Shown here piece after piece: positions 22,245-32,173 of a stretch of DNA of 64,000 nucleotides. The translations under genes and the position numbers were made by a program. The stretch lies in assembly GCA_021927905.1 (NCBI GenBank), contig BLLK01000046.1, positions 1,240,001-1,304,000 of the forward strand, read 5' to 3'. Within the stretch, counting starts at the first letter, position 1. Every line of letters starts with the position of its first letter. The notes beneath the pieces were generated by a model. That model searched no databases. It was not told where the DNA came from and worked only from the letters and a program-made list of their open reading frames with translations. Source of the DNA: Chaetoceros tenuissimus (taxonomy: Eukaryota > Bacillariophyta > Thalassiosirophyceae > Chaetocerotales > Chaetocerotaceae).

Positions 22245-23542
22245 CTACATTTGAGAGAAAAAATCACTAGTCATATTTTTGAGCTTTGCAAGATTTTCAT
22301 CCTTGGTAGGTTTCTTTGGTATTGTAACTGCTGGTGCTACAGGTTTAGGAGCTTCAACAACAACAGGAGCAGTCACTACTGGCACTGGCTCATCTTCGAC
22401 CTTGGTATCATTGAAAATCAACTCTTCTTTCATTTTCTTTGCGAGTTCTGCTTCTTCTGCATCTTTCTTTGCCTTTTCTTCTGCTTCTTTGACATTCTGT
22501 CTAGTCTGTTCGATATCTTCAAAATTATCATCATCATTGGTGGCAGTTGCACTTCCAGCCACTGGAAGTTTCATGGACAATTTGTTCAATTTTGGCTTCG
22601 CCTTGGAGGATAAGGAACTCTTTTTTCTCAAGAGCATGGAAGAAGAAGTAGTGGGCTTTCTCATGGTTCCCAAATTACCACCTACCAACAATTTCGAAGC
22701 TCCTGCATGACTACTTGCCAACTTCGCTTTGGATTCCATTACACCAGCAACATTTCCCCCATTGGCAGATCTCGCCGCTTCTAACTTGGCTTTTGCCTCC
22801 AAAGCTTGATTTTTCTCATCAACTTTATCCAAATTACTCAAAAGAGAAGAATTTACTGCTGCAGGTGTATCTTCTGGTGCAGCCCCTTCACCACGTTTCG
22901 CCGCCTCTGCTTGAACCAATTTTGCCAATTCAACTTTGTAACTCTGTGCTGCTTTACTTTTGTATTTCTTATCAGTTTTACTACCGTACAAATCAGTAAA
23001 GCCGTGTTTACGAAAGTATGCTCTTGCATTCCCATTTCCACCGAGACGCATAGCGTCGATTTGCGATTGAGTCCATTCGTCCAAGTCTACCGATCGTACA
23101 AATGTGAGATGTACTCCCATGTTACGATGAGTAGCAGAACAGTCTAAACAAAGAAAAACTCCTGTGATGTATAAATGGGTGAGAAAGTATTTTGAAATAA
23201 GAGCACGAGATATGAATGCTAAAGCACAATCATGTCTATCTTGTTCAGAGTCATTGCAGGAAGAATTTCCAGCTAGAGAATCTTTTCCAAGGCTACTCGG
23301 CTATTCTTGTATCCAACATCACTACCAATGTCATATTCATATGAAATATAAACTATTGAACTGAACGTACCATATGTAACTGAAGCCCAAGTAGGCCTAG
23401 TATTTGGACAATCAAAACAAGTCTGGTTATCACGAACATTCTTGAGTTTACGAAATTGTGCATTTTTATCTGCAGTTGGAATGCACACCGCTCCCCTTCC
23501 TGCTGCTGTTACTGTTCCGTCTGCTTTTACGTTTCCGCTCAT
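22245..23542 (-). CDS. ArfGAP domain protein (ArfGAP2/3, Glo3-like), 362 aa
   Basis: Two exons: 23542..23371 and 23161..22245, with a 209 bp GT-AG intron in phase 1. Splicing joins the zinc finger as CFDCPNTRPTWASVTYG then VFLCLDC, giving the exact CX2CX16CX2C spacing, followed by SATHRNMGVHLTFVRS with the catalytic Arg. ArfGAPs stimulate GTP hydrolysis on Arf in COPI vesicle traffic. Downstream are WTQSQIDAMRLGGNGNA and a Lys/Ala-rich coiled region with a Ser-rich stretch, as in the Glo3/ArfGAP2-3 group. The ATG at 23542 lies before a short basic leader; an upstream frame extension with another Met exists but reads like 5' UTR. Confidence 0.92.
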
Positions 23543-24012
23543 TTCTATAGTTTGGACGATGAATGTGCTTGATGTGAACAGGAAGAAAGTGTATAAAAAT
23601 TCAAAGATACACACCTAGGACCATGATATTTTGTTCAATTTGTTCAATTGAATTTGGCGAAGAAAGCGGAAAGCAACGAAAAAGAAGGGAAGAAGAAGAA
23701 GAAGAAGATATTTGGCTAGAAGGATAAGGATTTGATAATTGGCTATAAAAGGAACTGAGATGCGACTTTTTTGTATTTTGACACTTCAATGTGACATTGG
23801 AGGTGCGCGAGAATGCCAAAAACATCAAAATCTTTTCGAGATGTTGTTGTGGAGTTTAATATGATGTAATGAGTAATGTTCATGGATATCATGCTTTTAG
23901 ATTTTCTACAAGTTCTAATCTTGAATTCTTAGATTAATGGTCTTGGATGCATGCATGTCTTGGCATAGAGAAATACGCATAAATTTACATTTGCCCAGAA
24001 AAATAAATAGCT
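23543..24012. promoter_or_regulatory. Divergent promoter between ArfGAP and PLA2-like genes
   Basis: A 470 bp gap between two genes reading away from each other must hold both promoters. A GAA-repeat tract at about 23690-23705 reads as a pyrimidine tract on the ArfGAP strand. No other element is recognised. Confidence 0.4.
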
Positions 24013-25158
24013 ATGACCTTCAAAGGCCATCCAGTTTTCCTTCTTCTTACGCTTCTCTCAATCTTCAACCATGCTTCGGCTGGTCAGATCAGTGGAAGTA
24101 TCAAACAATACAACACAGAATTGACTTCTACAACTCCAGTCTCAGGTGCTGATGTCAGTTGCTATGATTATGATCCATTTAATGCAGATGATTCCATGGC
24201 TTCTGGAAAAACAACTTCTTCTGGTTCATTTTGGATGAGTTATTCAAGTAGGGCATATAAATGGTGGAGATGCGGATGGGATTGTGGAACCCAAAATGTG
24301 AGTTTCTTTTCTCTACTACTCATGTGTAAATTTGATTTGTTCTTTTGAATAGAGTCTCATCCTTTTCCACTACAATCACAGTCTCAAAGACCTGATATTA
24401 TTTGTGACATCAACAAAGATGGAGCTTTCCCTCATCGGTAAGTCCGATCAAGATTTATTTTATCATCTCCAATGTATTTCTCATATTTTTAAAACTTATT
24501 TTTGGCCATGTTCTATAATAGCACTGTGAAAAAGAGCAATTATCGTGAAGATCGAGTTGCAAATTTTGGGACAGTCATCTTGTATCCTGATCGCAAAAAT
24601 GATTGTACCCTCACAAGGGATTCTCTTGGGTATTGTGGACCTGCGTCAACATCTGCAGGTAAAGTGATTCACACTATTGCATCATCCATGTCTATTACAG
24701 ATTATTACTTTCGAAAGTTTTCAGATGGATGCGCAAATCACGACTGTTGTTATTCTTCTGATGTCGGACAGAAGGAATGTGATGATGAATTCTATGATAA
24801 TTTACGATCACTCTGTAGAGACGATCAAGAAACAATTGCTGCATGCTATGCTGCTGCATATTCTTTTTACAGTGCAGTTGCAACGTTTGGACACATGTTT
24901 TACGAAGGGAATGGTAGATCATTGGCTGCTGATGAGCATAGTGAAGAAATTTTCCCAGAAGACGAAGGTTTTTCAACTATTGAGAAAGAAGAGACTGCAC
25001 TTGTAGCTCTTCTATCAACTTTTGGTTGCATAGCTTTTGCAGGTATGTACTTTCTTATACAAGCAAATATCCGTAGGGTAGAAAGTAAAAAGTCCATTGA
25101 AAAAGGATTTGAAAAGCTTGATGTTGATGATGACACCAATACTCCTCAAGATGCATAA
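24013..25158 (+). CDS. Phospholipase-A2-like membrane protein, 325 aa
   Basis: Three exons: 24013..24297, 24382..24437 and 24522..25158, with two 84 bp GT-AG introns (phase 0 and phase 2). The signal peptide (LLTLLSIFNHASA) precedes a beta domain resembling a transthyretin-like fold (VSGADVSCYDYDPF, then QRPDIICDINKDGAFPHR). A PLA2-like region follows: LGYCGP resembles the Ca-loop and DGCANHDCCYSSD carries the His-Asp catalytic pair. PLA2 enzymes release fatty acids from phospholipid sn-2. A single TM segment near the C terminus (LVALLSTFGCIAFAGMYFLI) would anchor it with a short cytosolic tail. The acceptor of exon 2 at 24381 was preferred over one at 24360 because it yields the Cys-containing reading. 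Activity is inferred. Confidence 0.82.
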
Positions 25159-25227
25159 GAAATGAAAGAATGCACAATGATATAGATATACACATACGTT
25201 CATATGTTTACATAGCTCCATAATTTT

Positions 25228-25959
25228 CTAAATTGTTCTGAAAAAGTCAACTACAGGTGGCTTCGTAAATGGATCCTTTGCAGCGAACTCTTCCCAAGCT
25301 GCGAAATGTTTTGTCAACTTGTGTGCTTCAAATCCTTCTTTACCACCGTCCTTCCCAGTGTACTCTTCATGGAATACAAATTTATTCTCTTCACTTGTAC
25401 TTTCTCCATACACATATTGTAAGCACAAAGGTTCTGTTTCAATACTACCCTTCTGATTGTTGCGAATACATTCCAAAAACTCCTCTCGCACATCTGGCTT
25501 GATACAAAGCTCTACATGCAGACCAAAAGCTTCTCTGGAAGCAGGTACTTCTTCAATCTCATGATCTCCATAGTAAAAGTCCAACACAGGCTCACCTCCT
25601 TCCTCAAAAGGATCGGAACTCTTAAACGCTGCCCAATCACCCGCATGATCCATGGCTCTATGTGCATCGAAACCTTCTTCACCGATGAACTGCTCGTGGA
25701 TGTAGAACGTGTTTGGCTTTGATAAATCTTCTCCTACTGTGTATTGTAGAGATGCAGGTTCTAGCTCGAGAGTCTTTCGTTGGTTATCTTTGATGAGTGA
25801 TAGGAAGTCTTCGCGTCTCGATGGCTTGACTGAGAACTTGAGATTGACAGCGTATGGTTTCTTGTTGTTTGTACTGCTGGTGGTACTACTACTCATGAAC
25901 ATGCTGAATGCATGGCATGAAGAAAGAACAGTGAAGAGTAAGAAGACTATTGCCCGCAT
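25228..25959 (-). CDS. Double ABM-domain protein with targeting peptide, 243 aa
   Basis: Two antibiotic-biosynthesis-monooxygenase-like (dimeric alpha-beta barrel) domains stand in tandem: residues ~35-130 (YAVNLKFSVKPSRREDF...LQYTVGEDL) and ~140-240 (HVELCIKPDVREEFLECI...LQYVYGEST). ABM domains occur in cofactor-free monooxygenases and heme-degrading enzymes, as well as in proteins without known activity. The N terminus MRAIVFLLFTVLSSCHAFSM is a signal peptide ending in HAF, an ASAFAP-like plastid motif. It is a tandem duplicate of the gene at 26501..27199. Function beyond the fold is unknown. Confidence 0.85.
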   Translation of the reverse strand: MRAIVFLLFTVLSSCHAFSMFMSSSTTSSTNNKKPYAVNLKFSVKPSRREDFLSLIKDNQRKTLELEPASLQYTVGEDLSKPNTFYIHEQFIGEEGFDAHRAMDHAGDWAAFKSSDPFEEGGEPVLDFYYGDHEIEEVPASREAFGLHVELCIKPDVREEFLECIRNNQKGSIETEPLCLQYVYGESTSEENKFVFHEEYTGKDGGKEGFEAHKLTKHFAAWEEFAAKDPFTKPPVVDFFRTI

Positions 25960-26500
25960 TTCTGTCGAGAGAGGTCTAATGTTCGTGTATATTTGTTTAT
26001 GTAAAATAGATTCTACTAATTCCTCTGTGAGAAAAGTAGTTACCTATGCATTTCATGTAATGATGATGATGTGTTCGAAAACAGCGAAAAGCGAGCCAAT
26101 GCGTACTTTAAACTTTCATTCGGACAACTGACAGACGAAAACGACGAAAAGAAAATTCTTCCAGATTTATTTTCAAATTTAGAAGATCAGGTTAGAGGTG
26201 ATTTATCTGATAATTGTTTTTGTTTTTTCCCCTATACATCAAAACTATATCTTTTATATATTTACTGTTTATAATTGTTTATATGAGAAAGAAAAGATAG
26301 TTTGCAAATCTGTCTGAACAATTTCAAAAAATAGTTCATTTCAACAACTTCATTTTACAACTTTTGAAAGGAAACATCTGCTTTCATTTTCACCATGGAT
26401 ATTCAAGCAGAAATCAAATAACGCATAAGGAAATTGCCAGTTAAACTTTTCAAATAAATATTCTAACAATTACGATTACTTCTACACGACTACATTCATT
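25960..26500. other. Intergenic between ABM paralogs
   Basis: This 541 bp gap holds the promoter of the first ABM gene and the 3' flank of the second. Only short spurious ORFs are present. Confidence 0.45.
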
Positions 26501-27199
26501 TCAAATATTCCAAAAGAGGTTGTAAACAGGTGGCTTTGTAAATGGATCCTTTGCAGCGAAGTCCTCCCACGCTTCCTCAAAATGCTGTGCATTATTACAG
26601 ATTTCATATCCATTGATTATATCGTCAATGTTACTCTCGAGAGTGTACTCTTCATGGAATACAAATTTATACTCTTCACTTGTGCTTTCTCCATACACAT
26701 ATTGTAAGCACAAAGGATTGCATTTTTTAGTCTCCCTAATGTTCTTGACATATTCGAGAAACTCCTCTCGCACATCTGGCTTGATACAAAGCTCTACATG
26801 CATTCCATAACAAATGACCGGTCTTGTATTAGGCAAATCTTCAATCTCATGATCTCCATAGTAAAAGTCCAACACAGGCTCACCTCCTTCCTCAAAAGGA
26901 TCAGAGCTCTTAAACGCTGCCCAATCACCCGCATGATCCATGGCTCTATGTGCATCGAAACCTTCTGCACCAATGAACTGCTCGTGGATGTAGAACGTGT
27001 TTGGCTTTGATAAATCTTCTCCTACTGTATATTGTAGAGACGCAGGTTCTAGCTCGAGTGTCTTTCGTTGGTTGTCTTTGATGAGAGATAGGAAGTCTTC
27101 GCGTCTCGATGGCTTGACTGAGAACTTGAGATTGACAGCGTATGGTTTCTTGTTGTTTGTACTTGTTGGAGTGCTGGTACTACTACTACTCATGGACAT
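26501..27199 (-). CDS. Double ABM-domain protein, paralog lacking targeting peptide, 232 aa
   Basis: It is nearly identical to the 25228..25959 protein through the first ABM domain and more diverged in the second (EYVKNIRETKKCNPLCLQYV, with a short insertion). The first available ATG in frame is 27199, inside what is the signal-peptide end in the paralog. Upstream, the frame still reads LLFIVLSSSCHAFSI, but the codon matching the paralog's start is GAG (27262-27260), with an in-frame stop close before it. So the presequence DNA survives yet seems untranslated, and the product would be cytosolic unless an unseen upstream exon supplies a start. Confidence 0.75.
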   Translation of the reverse strand: MSMSSSSTSTPTSTNNKKPYAVNLKFSVKPSRREDFLSLIKDNQRKTLELEPASLQYTVGEDLSKPNTFYIHEQFIGAEGFDAHRAMDHAGDWAAFKSSDPFEEGGEPVLDFYYGDHEIEDLPNTRPVICYGMHVELCIKPDVREEFLEYVKNIRETKKCNPLCLQYVYGESTSEEYKFVFHEEYTLESNIDDIINGYEICNNAQHFEEAWEDFAAKDPFTKPPVYNLFWNI

Positions 27200-27791
27200 G
27201 ATGCTGAATGCATGGCATGATGAAGAAAGGACAATGAAGAGTAAAGCAACTCCACATCGCTCCAGTCATATTGAAAGTAAAGTGCTGCATTCAGACGAAC
27301 CTATCAATCATATATATTGCAAATACATAGATGTGTATTAGAGATAAAAGAACCCTACTTACATTCAACATAAACGAAGAAAATCTTTTGAAGAACGAAT
27401 GAGAAGCTTCTTCGACAATATTTAGTTCATAAGAGCATTAATGATGGGGGGCTAGTGTGATGTGGGTACGTAACTATACAAGCCTACAAACCTTGAATTA
27501 CGCCACGATCCTAGATGCTATTTCGAACATCTGATTTCGAATAATTTATCACCAATATGGAAAGGAAAACGCATCTGAATAATCTTCAATAGATTTTTCT
27601 TCCTCACAAGATATTTTGTGAGGAGTGGCAGAACAAAAGAAGACAACTCAGTACATACTAAATACTAACTACTAATTTTATCCTCAACTCTTTCTAAACG
27701 ACCAAGAAAGTGCATCAGTACGACTTTATTAGTCATTTCATTAATAACCAAGATTGAATTCTCATAAAGTACAATAACACACTTCCATCGC
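27200..27791. other. Intergenic, with remnant presequence
   Basis: A 592 bp divergent gap. Its first 60 bases hold the decayed signal-peptide reading of the ABM paralog. The rest is AT-rich with nothing recognisable. Confidence 0.5.
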
Positions 27792-29480
27792 GTGACCTTT
27801 TATCACTTCTTTTTCGTTTTTATTTTCATTCGTACACCACCCACACTCTTACTGACACAAGCACATATTAACAACAACAGTAACTCCTCTAATTATCTTC
27901 ATTCTTCCATTCGAACTATGATACGCATGAGAAGTTTGAGAAAGGTGCACGGGCAAAATGTTTCGTGTCGGTCTCTAGATGCAACAAGTGATTCGTCCAA
28001 CCATTCCGATTCACCAAACATATCCCAAGCCGTTCGAAGGGGTAGTCTAGTTGAAGAATCAATAGAAGAGCAACCGATGCATATCCCGAGAAAGATTCCT
28101 ACTAGAGGACTACAAAGGCAGACATCGTTCCAAAAGACTTCCTTCCGAAGATCAAAGAAGAGTGATCCTACGAAGATACTTCTCATCGTCACTATATTTT
28201 CATTCTTTGGTATGTCTATCTTGACGTTCCTTCTTTTGCATCCTGAATACCAACGTGACATACGGCAATTGACAAAGCAATGGTCGTTCAATTCAGTTGA
28301 TAGTATAGCTAGTGAATATATGCAATATCCGAAGCAGTGTACAATTGATCAACTTAAAGAAATACGAAGACAGCTAGATCCAAAAGCATGTGCCGAAACG
28401 GGTATTTCAAGGCCTTTTCAAAATTATTGCAGTTTGACGAAAGCTACTAGCTGTCCTGATACTACGAATTACCTTGAAGAATATTATCATGAATTGCAAG
28501 AGGAGTATATAAAGCAGAAAATGAAACCAAGTGATATTGAACCATTTGTTGGAATTTCCGTTGGGTGTAATAAAGGCTATGATGCTTTAGATATTTTTAG
28601 AATGGGTACCTTTGATAGAAATCTTAAGAAAGCAGATTGGAAAAGTCAAATGGATACAAGGATAGCTAAATCTCGATGTGGACAAGATAAATCACCATCC
28701 TTTGAGGTAGACGAAAGAATAAAAATACCCAGACGGGGACAAATGCATTGTATAGAGCCAATCCTCACCACTATTGCTCGTTTGAAGTCGGTGTCTGCTC
28801 GAACGGGATACGAAAGAAAAGGTTTCAATGTTGTCTATGCTGCTCTCGATGATCGAAACTGGACAGCAAAGATGCCTTTCAATAAGAAAATGGGATCAGA
28901 GGAAAATGGTCTTGATGAGGATTGCAACAGTCAAACTGCAAATCAAAAAGACTGTGAAAAAGAAACTACTGAGGTTGATGTCATGACACTTCAACAATAC
29001 GTTACAAAAAACGTACCTGATTCTTATCCGATCCACGTTCTGCATATTGACGTTGAAGGTTATGATGCAAATGTGATTCTTGGAGCTGGGAAAGATATAC
29101 TTGAAAGAGTCGAGTTTCTTCAATTTGAATATAATTGGAAAGCAGCATGGAAATTGCATCACCTAGCTGATGTAATTGACTTGCTTGACGAAAATGAATT
29201 TACCTGCTATTGGGCTGGGAAAGATCAAAGACTATGGAGAATAACGGGTTGCTTCATGCTCTATTATGATATCAAAGTTTGGAGCAACATTGTTTGCGTA
29301 AATAGAAGAAGGAATCAAGCATTACAGCAGAAAATGGAAAGAGTTTTTGAAGAAACATTGAGATTCAGAAAAAGCTATAGAACAAGGGTCTTGTATCAGA
29401 AATTGAAACTTGATGTTGTTGCCACCGATGCACTTAGTACAGATGTAGAAATGATGACATCAAAGTATTTGAAGATTTAA
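27792..29480 (+). CDS. FkbM-type methyltransferase, type II membrane protein, up to 562 aa
   Basis: A single TM segment (ILLIVTIFSFFGMSILTFLL, about residues 129-150) follows a basic cytosolic N terminus. The lumenal part carries FkbM-family SAM methyltransferase motifs: ISVGCNKGYDAL (SAM-binding loop), CIEPILTTI, and HVLHIDVEGYDANVILGA with the DVEGYD signature. FkbM enzymes O-methylate glycans and related substrates. The first ATG is at 27792, but the first 40 residues are Asn/Ser-rich and UTR-like; the ATG at 27918 (MIRMRSLRKV) is an equally likely start. No intron. It is one of four type II glycan-type enzymes nearby. Confidence 0.83.
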   Translation: MTFYHFFFVFIFIRTPPTLLLTQAHINNNSNSSNYLHSSIRTMIRMRSLRKVHGQNVSCRSLDATSDSSNHSDSPNISQAVRRGSLVEESIEEQPMHIPRKIPTRGLQRQTSFQKTSFRRSKKSDPTKILLIVTIFSFFGMSILTFLLLHPEYQRDIRQLTKQWSFNSVDSIASEYMQYPKQCTIDQLKEIRRQLDPKACAETGISRPFQNYCSLTKATSCPDTTNYLEEYYHELQEEYIKQKMKPSDIEPFVGISVGCNKGYDALDIFRMGTFDRNLKKADWKSQMDTRIAKSRCGQDKSPSFEVDERIKIPRRGQMHCIEPILTTIARLKSVSARTGYERKGFNVVYAALDDRNWTAKMPFNKKMGSEENGLDEDCNSQTANQKDCEKETTEVDVMTLQQYVTKNVPDSYPIHVLHIDVEGYDANVILGAGKDILERVEFLQFEYNWKAAWKLHHLADVIDLLDENEFTCYWAGKDQRLWRITGCFMLYYDIKVWSNIVCVNRRRNQALQQKMERVFEETLRFRKSYRTRVLYQKLKLDVVATDALSTDVEMMTSKYLKI

Positions 29481-29678
29481 AAAAATTCTTGTCGAGTTGG
29501 GGTTTTGGGGTAGATGTGCTATTGAGCTTCTGTGTAGAGTAAACTTAGACAAAAGCTTTTACGTGCACATCCGTTGGTATCCAAAAATAATCCCCATCTA
29601 GACAAGTACGGTATGCTTCATGCTCTGCGTAAGTTGGTCTCCGAAAGGATTGAAATTTCAATGCTTTGAGAGCTTAAA

Positions 29679-31004
29679 CTATTTTTGTGAATTACAAAGC
29701 ATATTCAACATTAAATTGTTCAGTTCTTCATACACCCAAGGAACGTAATGTACAGCATCCCAAAAAATACTTGAGTACTCGTAACTCAATCGGCTTCGTG
29801 GAGGCTTGGGAAACCTGAACAACATTCTACTGAATTCATCTGTTACATGAGCTATGTCAAAATATTCACAGCCAGCATCATATGCAATATCGCGCACAAA
29901 TCCATATTCTATCTTCTCGAGATTACTATCTCTCGACCTCTCGCTTCCTGTTGTACTTCTGAAAAAGCATCGGTTCGATTGATTTTCATCTCCCCCTGTC
30001 AATGCATTGAGTGCAACCAACATCACGTGAGCCTTTGCAATTGGTATCTTACCCCAAAGTCCTCGGTTATAGAAAACGTAATTAGTATACGCATATTGGG
30101 AATGAAAGTCTGTGCCTTCCGAAAAGGCAGAAGTAATATTAGAATAGCTCCAATCAAATTCATTCTGCTCATATTTTCTCATGTTTTCATCATATTTTTC
30201 TTGTGTGTACCGGCATGTAGCATTATATGCACAACCTGAAAAATTCCAACCCTTCCATTCTTCATCTTCATTCCAGCCTACTTCTTCTACAAATGTTGCT
30301 TTTATCCTTCCATCTACTTCGGATGCTACATATTGCATTGCATTTGCCATTACATCAGGACTGCGGACATACTGAGCTTCCATGCGACCATGGTAAATAC
30401 CTCCATCATTTCCACCGCCTAAAGCTTGTAAAAACTCTGGCCAACCTTTCCAATCTCCCTCTGCGCATACACTAGGCTCTTCGGCCTTGGAACAAGTTTC
30501 ATTACTATACTCATCTATATGAAGACATGGGTTATTTCGTTTAGCTTGAAATCGCATGGGCCATTTTTTATGCTCGAAAAAGTATGTCAAACTCAAATAT
30601 TGATATCTGGTCAAGCTATCACCTATATATAAAAGACTCTTATCCTTCAAACATTTTCCAGCTTCGTGAGCTGTATATCGTTTCAAACGGCAGGTAGTTG
30701 GTAAAGTCAATTCCCTTGATCCATCTCGTCTCATCTTCCATACTACTTGTGTTGTTTTCCGTGTTAAGAAGGCACCATCTGCGAAAGGACTATGAGGTTG
30801 CTGCATCAATTCTTCACATAATGGAATTTGATCATCGTAGCTAGGTTGCATTTCATCTATTCTCTTTTGATGAATTGCTGTGACAACTTCATTTTCCAAG
30901 TAAGATGAGTGCTTGATCAAGAAATAGTAATTTATCCATAGAGAAACTGAAAATATTACAAAGGTAACTAAAAAGACAAATAGATTCCGATCTCCCTTTT
31001 TCAT
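29679..31004 (-). CDS. PC-esterase/TBL-like SGNH enzyme, type II membrane protein, 441 aa
   Basis: An N-terminal TM (FVFLVTFVIFSVSLWINYYF) anchors a lumenal SGNH-type domain. The GDS block is LLYIGDSLTRYQYL (about residue 125) and the C-terminal catalytic block is WDAVHYVPWVYEEL, which fits the DXXH motif. This pair defines PC-esterase/trichome-birefringence-like proteins, which in plants and fungi transfer or remove O-acetyl groups on wall polysaccharides. The substrate here is unknown. It is an ATG start without introns, convergent with the FkbM gene 198 bp away. Confidence 0.8.
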   Translation of the reverse strand: MKKGDRNLFVFLVTFVIFSVSLWINYYFLIKHSSYLENEVVTAIHQKRIDEMQPSYDDQIPLCEELMQQPHSPFADGAFLTRKTTQVVWKMRRDGSRELTLPTTCRLKRYTAHEAGKCLKDKSLLYIGDSLTRYQYLSLTYFFEHKKWPMRFQAKRNNPCLHIDEYSNETCSKAEEPSVCAEGDWKGWPEFLQALGGGNDGGIYHGRMEAQYVRSPDVMANAMQYVASEVDGRIKATFVEEVGWNEDEEWKGWNFSGCAYNATCRYTQEKYDENMRKYEQNEFDWSYSNITSAFSEGTDFHSQYAYTNYVFYNRGLWGKIPIAKAHVMLVALNALTGGDENQSNRCFFRSTTGSERSRDSNLEKIEYGFVRDIAYDAGCEYFDIAHVTDEFSRMLFRFPKPPRSRLSYEYSSIFWDAVHYVPWVYEELNNLMLNMLCNSQK

Positions 31005-31444
31005 TGTATTATTTTTGAACTAGTTGGGAGTTCATTCCAATTGAAATTTCAATTGTAAAAGGAAGAGCAGAAATCATCAATGTGTATTATTTTTTCTTCT
31101 ACGCTCGCCAAAATATCGCTTTAGATGAGTTAATCCTGTTTCAAAAAGACGGGTCTTCTTTTAAAATCCTACCTTTTGTCCTACCAAGTTCGGCCAAAAG
31201 CTTTCAATTTCGCTTTCGAAGTCGCTTGATATTCGTACTTCATCAATTAATGAATGCGAAGACTATTGTCAAGTAATTGCTTTTTATAAAAGTGCATTAT
31301 TCATTGACCCGATTCAGGAATTTAAGGGGTTAACTGAGATATGCTGGTGGTGTCATTAGTAGAAACGGGAAACGACCTCATTGCTTCACTTTGAACTTAT
31401 TACAAAAAAGAAGAACACTATTTTCAATTTTTGAAGACGACCGC
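31005..31444. other. Intergenic, divergent promoter region
   Basis: A 440 bp gap between the PC-esterase gene (minus) and the small ORF (plus). A TATAAA at about 31285 could serve the small ORF. Nothing else is recognised. Confidence 0.4.
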
Positions 31445-31879
31445 ATGCTTCGACTACAGCCACTTTGTCGACGATATCTTATTCGATATGCATTCATAAA
31501 TAAACCTAAGAGGTTGAGTTCATACAAGATAGTGCCTAGCCTTTACAAAGACCAAAGATACATAACTACAAATAATGAGGGTTCTCATTCCAAAGATCAA
31601 ATGTATTTACATATTGCACCATGTGGAGATTTCTGGACCGATACTGAGATCTTTGCCGCCAAGCACTTGCAACCAGATTATGTCAAAAGCATACCGATAT
31701 CTACAAGCTTATCTATTGATTTGGAAGAAGTTCATGGGTCTGTGGATGTAGATTTGGATTCTGTCTTGAAAGAAGTTTATGATACGGGTGATGTTTCCAT
31801 TCTTGAAGAAGTGTTGGACATTGAAGATTCTATAATGGAAGATATTGTAGATAGTGGCGATGATGCTGGAAGTACATGA
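31445..31879 (+). CDS. Hypothetical protein, acidic C terminus, 144 aa
   Basis: Not recognised. The open frame extends to 31391, but only through a TTG; the first ATG is 31445 (MLRLQPLCRRYLIRYAF). That start is Arg-rich and without acids, so it could be a mitochondrial presequence. The middle part reads LHIAPCGDFWTDTEIFAAKH; the tail is very acidic with a loose repeat (LEEVHGSVDVDL, LKEVYDTGDVSI, LEEVLDIEDSI). No intron seen. A real gene is moderately likely from the biased composition. Confidence 0.55.
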   Translation: MLRLQPLCRRYLIRYAFINKPKRLSSYKIVPSLYKDQRYITTNNEGSHSKDQMYLHIAPCGDFWTDTEIFAAKHLQPDYVKSIPISTSLSIDLEEVHGSVDVDLDSVLKEVYDTGDVSILEEVLDIEDSIMEDIVDSGDDAGST

Positions 31880-32173
31880 GTGAGAGATGGGTCATAACTT
31901 AAAATATGAAAGTTTGCAGCTTCTAGGTAAATTTTTTTGAATACAGATTTAAAATCACAACTTTGTTGCAAGTTGCAATGGGCTGATGAAGTCCGAAAAT
32001 TAGACAAAAGTTCGACTACTATAATTTGACAAGTTTTGTCATGCACAAAATAGGTAGATGATTCCGTGCCCCGAATATGCGTGTGTTCTGCTAGGGTGCA
32101 TGGAATGCAACATTCAACTGACATCATTTACTGACAGCTACAATATGGAAATTTGCGTGTGACACAATTTACT

